Positions 1 to 7,638 of a stretch of 14,309 nt of DNA are shown in pieces. A program made the translations under genes and the position numbers. The notes beneath the pieces were generated by a model. It did not search any database and had not been told where the DNA came from. It saw nothing but the letters and a program-made list of their open reading frames with translations. Source of the DNA: Sphingobium sp. GTDB taxonomy: Bacteria; Pseudomonadota; Alphaproteobacteria; Sphingomonadales; Sphingomonadaceae. The stretch spans positions 1 to 14,309 of the forward strand of contig NZ_QFOA01000083.1 of assembly GCF_003248505.1 (NCBI RefSeq), in the 5' to 3' direction. Within the stretch, counting starts at the first letter, position 1. Each line of letters starts with the position of its first letter.

Positions 1-85
1 CCGCAACAGCAAATGGTAGCCAGAATTCACCAACCGGCGCGGCCACCTATCGGCCATCATAATTGACGCCGACCGGACTCCGTAA

Positions 86-2203
86 TCGTCGCGCTACACG
101 CTGCGCGCCCTTCCTCAAAATTTTGGCAGCGGACAGAACCCGGGTGTATTAAGAGGGGTCACGAGCCGAGGCGGGATCAACGCCACCTCGGGCTCGTCGC
201 CGAATCCTCGAGGTCTTGGCGGGGATGCGACACTCACACTGCTTAACGGCCATCGTCTTTCCTATGGGTCTACTGTGCAAGCGGTAGATATAGATGCTAT
301 CCCGCTGGCTGCCATAAACCGAATTGACGTTGTTCCCGATGGAGCCTCAGCAATTTACGGGTCCGATGCTGTCGGCGGCGTCATTAATGTAATCCTCAAG
401 CGTGATTATGATGGCGCTTCATTGTCGGCGCGATTAGGCAGCGCAACTTCGGGTGGCGATTTTCAGCAACAGTACAGCCTGGTTGCGGGAAAAAAGTGGC
501 AACGCGGCGGCATTTTGGCAGCGGTCAGTCACGATTACAATTCCGCAATTTATAGCGATCAGCGCGCCTATACCAAATACATGCCAGTCAACAACACGTT
601 ATATCCGAAGATAATTCAGACGAATGCAGTGCTTTCAGGCCAGCAATCTATCTCGGATTCCGCAGAGTTCGTAATCGACGCTACCTATAGCCATAGGAAA
701 TCTTTCCAGACAATGGGCCTCGTCTCCGGCTATGTCTACGAAAATCGCCCGAGAACGACGTCATACTCGATTTCCCCGTCTGTCAATATCGCGATAGCGC
801 CTGAGTGGCGCTTTAATCTCATGGGGACATACGGACAGAGCGACACCAAGTTTGACCAGATTGGACTTTATAATAGCACCCAGACCAGCCACATCAGAGG
901 ATGCTATTGCAATAAACTGGCCAATGTAGAGACGTTTACCTCCGGAAAAATATTTGGACTACTGTCAAACCCCGTCGACCTCGTGTTCGGGGCCGGATAT
1001 CGATATAATCATCTTACGTCGGTTCGGTATTCAGCCACAAGAGCCGACTCCCGGGGATCAGCCGAGAGTTACTACGGATTTTCCGAACTTTCATTGCCTT
1101 TTGTTGAACCTGGTCAAGGGAGCAACCTTATCTACCGCCTGTCGGCGAACGCTGCCGTGAGATACGAACGCTATCCAGGAATTGGTGCAGTTGCCGTGCC
1201 AAAATTTGGCTTCTTGTACGGAATTTCGCCATCTATCGACGTGAAAGGGACTTGGGGGAAATCTTTCAAGGTTCCCTCGCTCAACGAGTTGCGCTCGGCT
1301 ACCTACGCTCAATTGTATCCGGCAGCGACTTTCGGGGGACAGCGCTTCCCGACCGGCTCGACCTTGCTCATCGCCTCTGGAGGTAATCCGGACCTCAAAC
1401 CTGAGAAGGCAACTTCGTGGTCTGCCTCGCTGGTGTTCCATCCTGAGTTTATCAGCAACCTGGATATCCATGCGACGTATTTCAACGTCAAATATAAGGA
1501 TCGAGTCGTCCAACCTCTAGCTGGAACGGCGGTTTATCAGGCACTATCGAATGCCGCGTACGCCCAATACGTCACGTACAGCCCCAGCGAGGAGCTTATC
1601 AATCAAACGGTGTCGGATGCCGACTTATACTATAATTATGCGGGCGCAGACGGACTTAATAACGTCGTCGCCATTCTAAATAACAGTTACATGAATGCTG
1701 CCAGACAGAAAATTGACGGCATAGATCTCACGGTCGATTACAAAATCTCGACCGGTGATGCCTCTTCTCTCCTACTTAACGCCAATGGCGCCTGGTTGTG
1801 GTCAAAGCAAAAGTTGTCATCAACCAGCGCATATGTCGACATGGCTGGTATCATCTTCAATCCGCCGCGCTTCAAAGCACGCGCAAGCATCGGCTGGACG
1901 GATGGAAGCCTCACCTCGATGTTCTATGTCAATCACGTCAGCAGGCTGGAAGATACCCGTTCGACCACCATAGCGAAGGTCGCGTCGCAGACGACGTTCG
2001 ACACCTCTATCCGATACAGATTTCCGGAACAGTCCGGCGTCCTCACCCAGGCAAGTCTGCTGTTCAATATCCAAAACCTACTCAATCGACGTCCACCTTA
2101 TGCCGCACCGACGAGCAATAGCCTCGACTATGTGAGTTACGATTCGACCAATTTCTCGCCGATCGGACGCTTCATTAGCCTGACGGTTTCCAAAGATTGG
2201 TGA
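86..2203 (+). CDS. TonB-dependent outer-membrane receptor of the lasso-peptide locus, 5' end missing or broken
   Basis: This frame encodes an outer-membrane TonB-dependent receptor, probably for uptake of a lasso peptide given its neighbours. The plug domain is recognisable from the first codons: LRALPQNFG, NPRGLGGDATLTLLNGHR, then IPLAAINRIDVVPDGASA and IYGSDAVGGVIN. A barrel follows, with the typical GNPDLKPEKATSWS segment, FNIQNLLNRRPPY near the end and a C-terminal aromatic residue (SLTVSKDW). The frame is open only from position 86, because a TAA lies at 83-85 and a TAG at 17-19. No signal peptide or TonB box is visible, and about 705 codons remain, fewer than the 850-1000 usual for this class. 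A GTG at 275 is the first conventional start but would begin inside the plug, so it is unlikely to be genuine. A short stretch in another frame upstream (3-56) looks like the missing plug beginning. The gene may therefore be a frameshifted pseudogene. The family call is secure; function and intactness are not. Confidence 0.85.
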   Translation, partial: SSRYTLRALPQNFGSGQNPGVLRGVTSRGGINATSGSSPNPRGLGGDATLTLLNGHRLSYGSTVQAVDIDAIPLAAINRIDVVPDGASAIYGSDAVGGVINVILKRDYDGASLSARLGSATSGGDFQQQYSLVAGKKWQRGGILAAVSHDYNSAIYSDQRAYTKYMPVNNTLYPKIIQTNAVLSGQQSISDSAEFVIDATYSHRKSFQTMGLVSGYVYENRPRTTSYSISPSVNIAIAPEWRFNLMGTYGQSDTKFDQIGLYNSTQTSHIRGCYCNKLANVETFTSGKIFGLLSNPVDLVFGAGYRYNHLTSVRYSATRADSRGSAESYYGFSELSLPFVEPGQGSNLIYRLSANAAVRYERYPGIGAVAVPKFGFLYGISPSIDVKGTWGKSFKVPSLNELRSATYAQLYPAATFGGQRFPTGSTLLIASGGNPDLKPEKATSWSASLVFHPEFISNLDIHATYFNVKYKDRVVQPLAGTAVYQALSNAAYAQYVTYSPSEELINQTVSDADLYYNYAGADGLNNVVAILNNSYMNAARQKIDGIDLTVDYKISTGDASSLLLNANGAWLWSKQKLSSTSAYVDMAGIIFNPPRFKARASIGWTDGSLTSMFYVNHVSRLEDTRSTTIAKVASQTTFDTSIRYRFPEQSGVLTQASLLFNIQNLLNRRPPYAAPTSNSLDYVSYDSTNFSPIGRFISLTVSKDW

Positions 2204-2208
2204 AAATA

Positions 2209-2227
2209 GGGCGGCATCGAACCGCCC
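2209..2227 (+). other. Intercistronic hairpin between receptor and isopeptidase genes
   Basis: GGGCGG and CCGCCC form a 6-bp GC stem around a 7-base loop, 5 bases after the receptor stop codon. It is followed by CTCTTTG, which is only weakly T-rich. It could be a 3' stabiliser or a leaky terminator between the two cistrons. The sequence supports the hairpin but not a specific role. Confidence 0.4.
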
Positions 2228-2247
2228 CTCTTTGCGAGTTTCTCGAC

Positions 2248-4278
2248 ATGAAGCTTTTCCGTCTGGCGGGCTATGTTGGCTGCGCGCTGCTGGTGCTCCC
2301 GTTTCCTGTTAGTGCCAAATCACAAGATACTGCCTGTCAATTACCACGCACCGCCGTTGAACCTGCGGCAAGAAAGCAGTCAGTTACACCGGATGACCTT
2401 CTGCGCCTCAGGGATTTTGGGGGGGTTGGTGTTGCCATCGCCTCTCAGCCTTTCAAGCTTGCGCCAGATGGCAAACTACTGGCACTTCAAATTCGTCAGG
2501 CCGATCCTGTTGCCAACAGCTATTGCACGGCGGTCGTTCTCGTTCCCACGGATGCACGCCGAAAACCGTTCGTAATCGATTCCGGTGGCGAGATCGTTGC
2601 CACCTATAGCACGGCTTATGGAGCGGCGGAGGTCCCCCAGGGCCTGCCGAAAAGCCCCCTATTCCGATGGTCGCCCGATGGGCAATCGCTGGCCTATACC
2701 AAGTCGTTCCCCGATCATTCGGAACTATGGCGGTTCGACCTGCAGGACCGTTCCATCAGGCGGCTCATGACAACCCCGGTCGATATTGAGGCTCTTGCCT
2801 GGTCATCTGATGGTTCGGCACTTCTTTATTCCAGTCGCCCCGGACGGATCGAAGCCTTGGAGAAGATCAAGAACGAGGGGCGGACCGGGTATCTGTACGA
2901 CGAGCGATTTCGCCCCTTATACAGCGACCGTCCACTTATTGCTGCAGACGTTCCGCTCGTGGAGCGCGCCATAGATTCAGCGCATGGCAAAGCGATTCCA
3001 TTTCCGTCCGATGAAGGACAGCGGCTTGCTTCGACGACAGAATGGCCCGAAAAGGCTGTTGCCTACGCATCTTACCACGACAAAGTTGCGTGGTCGGCAC
3101 CGTTGGTGAATGCCCATGGTAGTAAACCGACACTGAATGTTCGCATGAATGGACGGGTGATCGGCTGCGACAATGCTGTATGCACGAATGTCCATGGCGT
3201 TTGGTGGTCGGGCAACGGTCGGACATTGGTTTTCGAGCGCCGCGCGGGCGTGGCCGATAGTCGTACCGAATTTTATACGTGGAAACCCGGCGAAACATCT
3301 CCGCGCGCATTGCTCAGTACGGCCGATGCGATTTTCGGCTGCGAACTGACTGGCAACAATCTGTTCTGCGCGGAAGAGACGGCCACCAAACCTCGGTCCG
3401 TCATCGCAATCTCAATTGGCGATGGGACGCGCCACCGAATATTCGATCCCAATCCGGAATTCTCTAGACGCCTTTTAGGAATTATTCAGCGTCTGGAATG
3501 GTCGAACGCCTTTGGGATCAGCACCTTCGGAGATCTCGTACTGCCGCCGGGTTATCGACATGATCACCGGCTTCCGCTTGTAATCGTGCAATATGAATCT
3601 AGGGGCTTCCTGCGCGGAGGAACCGGGGACGAATATCCTATTCAAGCACTTGCTGCACGCGGTTTCGCCGTATTGAGCTTCAATCGGCCCCCGTGGTTCG
3701 CGCTGAGCGGCGCACCGCGTACCGGGACGGAGTTTGACCAGTATAACAACAAGGGGTTCGCCGATCGCAGGAGTAACCTTTCTTCCATCGAAACAATCAT
3801 CCACAGGCTGGTTGATGCCGGCATAGTTGATCCCGAACGCGTCGCGATCACGGGATTGAGCGACGGCGCGGTTACCGCCACGTTCGCGCTGGCAAATTCT
3901 CCGCTGTTTTCCGCAGCCATTCTAAGCACATGTTGCGAAGGGCCATTCGGATTTGAAATCGCAGGCGTGGCTCTCGATGATCACTACATCAAGGGCGGCT
4001 ATCCCTCCACTCGGCGCGGAGATCGGGAATTCTGGGAACTCGATTCGTTGTCTGATGCGCCTCGTGCGAAAGCGGTCCCCCTCCTCATTCAAGCGTCATC
4101 TGCGGAGTACAGGATGGCCTTAGGTACATATCGCGAATTGCGTCACCAGGGTTGGCCAATCGAGATGTACGTTTATCCTGACGAAGGGCACATCAAGATA
4201 TGGCCCGCGCATCGATTGACCATTTATCAAAGGAATATAGAATGGCTCACTCGGAAAATTGGCCTTCCAGAATGGTGA
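2248..4278 (+). CDS. Lasso peptide isopeptidase (AtxE2-like, S9 prolyl-oligopeptidase fold)
   Basis: This predicted exported serine hydrolase should open the isopeptide ring of a lasso peptide, as AtxE2 does for astexins. From the ATG at 2248 the protein has 676 residues and starts with a signal peptide (MKLFRLAGYVGCALLVLPFP, cleavage near SAKS). A longer frame from GTG 2197 overlaps the receptor end and would bury the signal sequence, so I reject it. Residues about 50-400 carry propeller-like repeats (FRWSPDGQSLAYT, LAWSSDGSALLYSS, VWWSGNGRTLVFE). The alpha/beta-hydrolase domain follows, with nucleophile motif GLSDG (Ser538) and a late His in YPDEGHIK (His648). The place where the acid is expected reads QASSAEY (615-621), with Glu620 but no Asp, which is unusual. 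The gene lies 44 bases after the receptor gene, probably in one transcript, and ends 11 bases from the convergent cyclase gene. The assignment rests on motifs plus the adjacent lasso genes. Confidence 0.9.
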   Translation: MKLFRLAGYVGCALLVLPFPVSAKSQDTACQLPRTAVEPAARKQSVTPDDLLRLRDFGGVGVAIASQPFKLAPDGKLLALQIRQADPVANSYCTAVVLVPTDARRKPFVIDSGGEIVATYSTAYGAAEVPQGLPKSPLFRWSPDGQSLAYTKSFPDHSELWRFDLQDRSIRRLMTTPVDIEALAWSSDGSALLYSSRPGRIEALEKIKNEGRTGYLYDERFRPLYSDRPLIAADVPLVERAIDSAHGKAIPFPSDEGQRLASTTEWPEKAVAYASYHDKVAWSAPLVNAHGSKPTLNVRMNGRVIGCDNAVCTNVHGVWWSGNGRTLVFERRAGVADSRTEFYTWKPGETSPRALLSTADAIFGCELTGNNLFCAEETATKPRSVIAISIGDGTRHRIFDPNPEFSRRLLGIIQRLEWSNAFGISTFGDLVLPPGYRHDHRLPLVIVQYESRGFLRGGTGDEYPIQALAARGFAVLSFNRPPWFALSGAPRTGTEFDQYNNKGFADRRSNLSSIETIIHRLVDAGIVDPERVAITGLSDGAVTATFALANSPLFSAAILSTCCEGPFGFEIAGVALDDHYIKGGYPSTRRGDREFWELDSLSDAPRAKAVPLLIQASSAEYRMALGTYRELRHQGWPIEMYVYPDEGHIKIWPAHRLTIYQRNIEWLTRKIGLPEW

Positions 4279-4289
4279 GCGATCTGCAA

Positions 4290-5972
4290 TCAGTGCCAGT
4301 TTCGGCACCACATTTCGGTTTCGTGGATATACAGAACAGTGAATATCCTACTTGAATCGGCGCTTTGTGCCCCAACCTCGCCGACTGCGGCAATGTCGAG
4401 TAAGCCATGCTGCGCTAGAAGCCCTTCTTTAAGGTCGTCGTAAATCCGGTCCCAATTGTTGTGCAGAATCTCAGCCAATAGCCCAGTGAATGCACCTTTT
4501 CCTCTTCGGTCAAGGATCGACGCCGGAAGATATGCGCGCAAAGCGGCCCGTGCGAGTGCCCTGTCTCTTCCCCCTGACAACCAATACCAGGTAGGAAACG
4601 ACAAGCATTGTTCGACTATCGGCTGAGATAGAAGCGGACAGATTGTCGGCAAGTCGCCTTCAATGTTGAGATGGTCGGTCAAGGCCGTGGCACGAGCAAT
4701 ATTCCGGACAAGTTGCCACTCGCCAGGCATGACATTTCGACAGCGAACTAGCCAAGGATGCGGTTCCTGGCTGATAGTCGCCTTGACTTTCGGGGTCAGC
4801 AAATCGGTCCGCACACTCCACGCTTCGGGAATTGAAGTAGGTTTCAGTCCACGTAGCGCCTGGCCCAATACTGCTGGCATTGAGGCTCCAGTGGTGTGAC
4901 AAACATCAAGGGCGGTCGAAATCAGGTCTCTTCCAAATCCGTTCCTTCGATATCGATCCGCCAACGGATAGGCAGAGTGCAATTTTCCAAAGACATTGTC
5001 TCCACCGCCTCCGCTGAAATGAGCGCTGGCTCCGACCCTGGTCGCATAGCCGGCGGAGATCTCATCAAAGACCTGTGTGAATGCCCGTGCAGATGGCCGC
5101 GGGCGCCCGGAAGACAGATTCTTTTGGACCGTGACAGCGTCTGACTGGCATAAAGAGATACTCATCTCGCAGCCCAGATGCTCAGCAAGCATCGCGGCAT
5201 ACCGCCTTTCATCGCCCAGAGGTGATCTCGTGTAAAGGTGCAGGAGTTCCGTCGATCCGAATTTGTTTGCGAGGACAGCTACGGCCGAAGAGTCGAAACC
5301 GCCTGATACGGACACCAGCGGGTGGGCGTATCGATCGCACCACGTCTTCAGTGTTTGGATCATGGTGGCTTCGAGCAGTTCGGCGGCCTCCTCGAAAGTA
5401 CATAGTCGGTTTCGCCCAATAAAATTGCCCGGATTCCATATCTGGTCACGGCAAGAGCGGTCACCATCTATGACGACCATCTCACCGGGAGCAACCTCGA
5501 AGATGCCTTTCAGGCATGTTTGATGGCGTCTCAAATTTGGCATTATGAGCGAATTTGCGATCTCGTCCCAATCAATGCGGTGCTGTCTGAGCCCGATGGC
5601 ATCAAGTGAGCGAACATCGGTGCCGATGGCCACGGTTTCGCTGTTGAAGCTATAATAACAGGGGACCATGCCGGACGGATCACGATAGATGGTAACTGCA
5701 CCTGTCAAATGGTTCCACGCTATAAAAATGAAGCGACCCCAATATGTTTCCGCCATTGAGCGTACAGTCTGGATCGGATCTTCACTAACGTCACCTCGCT
5801 CGCTTAGTGACGGGAAGCAGTCGCCTATCACCAGACATTGATCTTGGCGAAGCCATTGAACAGATAGATCTTCGCTCGCGGAAATCTCCCAAGTGTCAAC
5901 TACTTGCTCATTTTTCGAGTTCGGATGCTCGCAGGCGCCTCTACGCAGAGCGACTGAAAACGCCGTGTTCAT
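4290..5972 (-). CDS. Lasso peptide macrolactam synthetase (C protein, asparagine-synthetase-like)
   Basis: The 560-residue protein belongs to the asparagine synthetase B superfamily. In lasso pathways this enzyme adenylates an Asp or Glu side chain of the core and joins it to the N-terminal amine, closing the ring. Visible signatures are an Ntn-type N-terminal half (RDPSGMVPCYY, residues 97-107; APGEMVVIDGD, 161-171), the ATP pyrophosphatase loop SGGFDSS at 223-229, and a second ATP-site segment SGGGGDNVFGK at 320-330. The N-terminus is MNTA, without the catalytic Cys2 of true glutamine-dependent asparagine synthetases. That fits a cyclase that does not release ammonia from glutamine. Its ATG overlaps the B stop codon (ATGA, 5969-5972), so the two are probably translationally coupled. 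The 3' end faces the isopeptidase gene with 11 bases between. An ordinary asparagine synthetase is the only alternative; the adjacent precursor and B protein rule strongly against it. Confidence 0.95.
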   Translation of the reverse strand: MNTAFSVALRRGACEHPNSKNEQVVDTWEISASEDLSVQWLRQDQCLVIGDCFPSLSERGDVSEDPIQTVRSMAETYWGRFIFIAWNHLTGAVTIYRDPSGMVPCYYSFNSETVAIGTDVRSLDAIGLRQHRIDWDEIANSLIMPNLRRHQTCLKGIFEVAPGEMVVIDGDRSCRDQIWNPGNFIGRNRLCTFEEAAELLEATMIQTLKTWCDRYAHPLVSVSGGFDSSAVAVLANKFGSTELLHLYTRSPLGDERRYAAMLAEHLGCEMSISLCQSDAVTVQKNLSSGRPRPSARAFTQVFDEISAGYATRVGASAHFSGGGGDNVFGKLHSAYPLADRYRRNGFGRDLISTALDVCHTTGASMPAVLGQALRGLKPTSIPEAWSVRTDLLTPKVKATISQEPHPWLVRCRNVMPGEWQLVRNIARATALTDHLNIEGDLPTICPLLSQPIVEQCLSFPTWYWLSGGRDRALARAALRAYLPASILDRRGKGAFTGLLAEILHNNWDRIYDDLKEGLLAQHGLLDIAAVGEVGAQSADSSRIFTVLYIHETEMWCRNWH

Positions 5973-6643
5973 GCGACAGCCAATATTGGGCAGAAAGCCT
6001 GCACATTTTCAATGTCTTGCCCAAGGACGACGTCGTCCTGTTGTACCCAGCAGTGTGCTTGAAATGGAAGGCGGCGAACGCCAAAGGTGATCTGGACGGG
6101 ATAGCCGCTCGCCGCAAGCAGGCTAAACAAAGCCAGCGCGTCCGGCAAGCAGCGATCTTTCCTTCGAAACAGAAGTGTCGCGAAGCCAAATGCTGTAAGA
6201 AGAGCTTCTTTATTACCATTTTTTATGCGCAATAGGGGATGGTTGGACAGAGATCGTGCCAAGTCGATCGAGTTCTTGAGCGATTTCCTCCTGGCGAAGC
6301 CATGGAACACGGCGAGCAATGATATCGCACGGGCCCAATGGACTATGAATTTAGAGGTCGCGCCCTTGGAGACGTCTGGCACCGTGATCGCCCGTGAAGG
6401 AGTGATCAGCTTCCTCGATGGCTGTGCGGCAAAGTTTTTTGGAATGGCCTCGAACAGGCCCGTTTGTAGCAGTAACAAAGCGAGATGTGGCTCGACACCC
6501 TCGCCTGAAGCGCAAATGCGCCGAAACGCCGCCTCCAAGTCGGGCGTGATCGAGACATAGCGATCGCGCATCACATCAAGAAAGATGAAGCTTCTGTTGA
6601 GCTCGCAATAGCCGACATCAGCCTTGAGGCGAACGATGGTCAT
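5969..6643 (-). CDS. Lasso peptide biosynthesis B protein (leader-binding domain fused to transglutaminase-like protease)
   Basis: The protein recognises the precursor leader and cuts it off before cyclisation. From the ATG at 6643 it has 224 residues. Residues 1-70 look like the PqqD-like leader-recognition domain (B1/RRE) found in this fusion (YCELNRSFIFLDVMRDRYVS and a helical stretch to GLFEAIP). Residues about 100-224 are the B2 protease, with the triad Cys165 (DRCLPDALALF), His197 (LPFQAHCWVQ) and Asp210 (VVLGQD). The frame extends upstream to an ATG at 6751, but that start would run through the hairpin and the precursor gene. The start at 6643 gives the correct domain beginning, preceded by GGTGCGAGG. 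The gene sits between precursor and cyclase in A-B-C order, and its stop overlaps the cyclase start. The fused B1-B2 form is typical of proteobacterial clusters. Confidence 0.93.
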   Translation of the reverse strand: MTIVRLKADVGYCELNRSFIFLDVMRDRYVSITPDLEAAFRRICASGEGVEPHLALLLLQTGLFEAIPKNFAAQPSRKLITPSRAITVPDVSKGATSKFIVHWARAISLLAVFHGFARRKSLKNSIDLARSLSNHPLLRIKNGNKEALLTAFGFATLLFRRKDRCLPDALALFSLLAASGYPVQITFGVRRLPFQAHCWVQQDDVVLGQDIENVQAFCPILAVA

Positions 6644-6661
6644 CCTCGCACCTAACGAGAA

Positions 6662-6694
6662 TGTCTGTCCCGGTGCAGCAGACCGGGACAGACA
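6662..6694 (-). promoter_or_regulatory. Perfect 13-bp hairpin between lasso precursor and B genes
   Basis: TGTCTGTCCCGGT pairs with ACCGGGACAGACA around a 7-base loop, 7 bases after the precursor stop and 18 bases before the B start. The downstream strand continues TTCTCGTTAGG rather than with a clean T-tract, so it is not a textbook terminator. Lasso operons often carry such a stem after the precursor gene. It probably raises precursor mRNA relative to the enzyme mRNA by attenuation or 3'-end protection. The structure is certain from sequence; the role is inferred. Confidence 0.75.
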
Positions 6695-6701
6695 GTTGAT
6701 T

Positions 6702-6836
6702 TCAGCCCTCAAGGATTCCCGGATTGGGCTGCTGGTCGGGATTGTCGGCACCCGAGCCGCCGAAGCCGTTCGTCACCTCGCTGGCGACACCCAGTTCGAC
6801 CACACGGTCATCGGTGGTTTCATATTCGCGTTCCAT
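6702..6836 (-). CDS. Lasso peptide precursor (leader plus 21-residue core)
   Basis: This 44-codon gene is the substrate of B and C. The leader (23 residues) ends in VVELGVASEVTN and has the class hallmarks: an LG pair, a small-residue stretch, and Thr at the penultimate leader position. It aligns with the astexin leader end (IVLGKASAETR). Cleavage after Asn23 gives the core GFGGSGAD followed by NPDQQPNPGILEG. Gly1 and Asp8 would form an 8-membered macrolactam, leaving a 13-residue loop and tail with Pro10, Pro14 and Pro16. The only bulky aliphatic residues after the ring are Ile18 and Leu19. The start is fixed by a very strong ribosome-binding site (AGAAGGAGG, 5 bases before ATG). The gene lies directly upstream of B and C on the same strand. 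I do not recognise this core as a characterised peptide. Ring closure at Asp8 is inferred from spacing; Asp11 would give an unusually large ring. Confidence 0.92.
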   Translation of the reverse strand: MEREYETTDDRVVELGVASEVTNGFGGSGADNPDQQPNPGILEG

Positions 6837-6841
6837 ATTTG

Positions 6842-6873
6842 CCTCCTTCTATTCGCCACACTGTTCGTGGCGA
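6842..6873 (-). promoter_or_regulatory. Leader hairpin and strong ribosome-binding site of the precursor gene
   Basis: On the minus strand TCGCCAC and GTGGCGA form a 7-bp stem with a 7-base loop (6853-6873). It ends two bases before the Shine-Dalgarno AGAAGGAGG (6842-6850), and the start codon follows after 5 bases. The stem does not cover the binding site, so it may protect the 5' end of the mRNA rather than block translation. Confidence 0.5.
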
Positions 6874-6896
6874 CAGAAAGGCTATGCCGGAACCCT

Positions 6897-6902
6897 AATA
6901 TA
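6897..6902 (-). promoter_or_regulatory. Candidate -10 box of the lasso operon
   Basis: TATATT on the minus strand lies about 60 bases before the precursor start, in an AT-rich stretch. Seventeen bases upstream the -35 position (6920-6925) reads CCATGA, a poor match to consensus, and it falls inside the palindrome at 6916-6930. A weak -35 under an operator would suit an activated or repressed promoter. No transcript start is visible from sequence alone. Confidence 0.4.
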
Positions 6903-6915
6903 TTCAGCCACTTTT

Positions 6916-6930
6916 GCTTTCATGGTGAAA
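6916..6930. promoter_or_regulatory. Operator-like palindrome, copy 1 (lasso promoter)
   Basis: GCTTTCATGGTGAAA contains the inverted repeat TTTCA-TGG-TGAAA. The same 15 bases occur at 8142-8156 upstream of the XRE regulator gene. It overlaps the -35 position of the inferred lasso promoter and probably binds the XRE or GntR protein encoded next door. Confidence 0.6.
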
Positions 6931-7002
6931 CTAATAAATGAACTATATTATGAAATAATCTTTCGCACGCATTGGCCGTCATTTAATGTAGTGATTTCAG
7001 CT

Positions 7003-7635
7003 TTATAACCGCGATTTTAGCGATTCAGAAAGCATATTCGCAGCCCGAATTCGGCGACGGTGGTAGTTCCAGATAGCCTCCAGTAGCCTGCTTCCGGGCT
7101 CAAATCTTGCCAATACATTGGCAGAGACAAGCTCGTCCGCGCAGTCCGACCAGCGCTCTGTTTCGACGAGTCGGATAGTGCGCAGACGCTCACCCGCGTT
7201 GGCGACAGCAGCCACGAGCTCATTGGAAGAGGACCTGTTCGCCAGCGTGAGAAACATACGCTCGGCGGTCGCGACGATGCGATCGGGATTACTGTAATCG
7301 GTCAGCCATCCCTCGGGCGCCACCGGTTCCCGAAGCGCCTTTGGTCCGATCGCCTTGATGGCCATGCGCATGAGATGACCGTGCCATGTGTAGCAGTCCC
7401 GCAGCGCGTCGGCATTCCAGCTGGGCACTCTAAATCCCCGATGCGGGCCCATCTGCAGGAGCCGCTCACCATAAAGACGATGCAAGCCGTCGCGGACCGG
7501 CGAGCCGCTGGTCCCGATATCGTCGGCGATAGCCGCAATCGACAGCTCCGTGTCGGACGCATAGCGCCCCGAGAGCACGGCTTCCTTAAGGTCCGCATAG
7601 ACTTTCTCACCCTGGCGCGTTCCCGGCGACATCAT
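7003..7635 (-). CDS. GntR-family transcriptional regulator
   Basis: The 210-residue protein has an N-terminal winged helix-turn-helix of the GntR type. Residues about 10-70 run through VYADLKEAVLSGRY, LSIAAIADDIGTSGSPVRDG, LHRLYGERLL and RGFRVP, matching the family pattern in which a TPVREAL-like recognition helix precedes a glycine-rich wing. The rest is helical, as in FadR/FCD-type effector domains, but I see no clear metal-ligand set and no ligand can be named. Its ATG follows the XRE stop codon after three bases, so the two form one transcription unit. It ends about 165 bases before the lasso precursor start, on the same strand. It could regulate transfer genes, the lasso operon or both. 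The family call is firm; targets are inferred. Confidence 0.82.
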   Translation of the reverse strand: MMSPGTRQGEKVYADLKEAVLSGRYASDTELSIAAIADDIGTSGSPVRDGLHRLYGERLLQMGPHRGFRVPSWNADALRDCYTWHGHLMRMAIKAIGPKALREPVAPEGWLTDYSNPDRIVATAERMFLTLANRSSSNELVAAVANAGERLRTIRLVETERWSDCADELVSANVLARFEPGSRLLEAIWNYHRRRIRAANMLSESLKSRL

Positions 7636-7638
7636 CGT

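Noticed and set aside
2197..2247. Longer isopeptidase starting at GTG 2197
   Set aside because: It overlaps the receptor end and places 17 residues before an otherwise proper signal peptide.
4279..4308. Bidirectional terminator between isopeptidase and cyclase genes
   Set aside because: Only a 5-bp inverted repeat (GTGCC/GGCAC) inside the cyclase 3' end is present, with no T-tract; the gap is 11 bases.
6644..6751. Extension of the B protein to the ATG at 6751
   Set aside because: It would read through the hairpin and the precursor core in another frame, and the extra residues do not match the start of the leader-binding domain.
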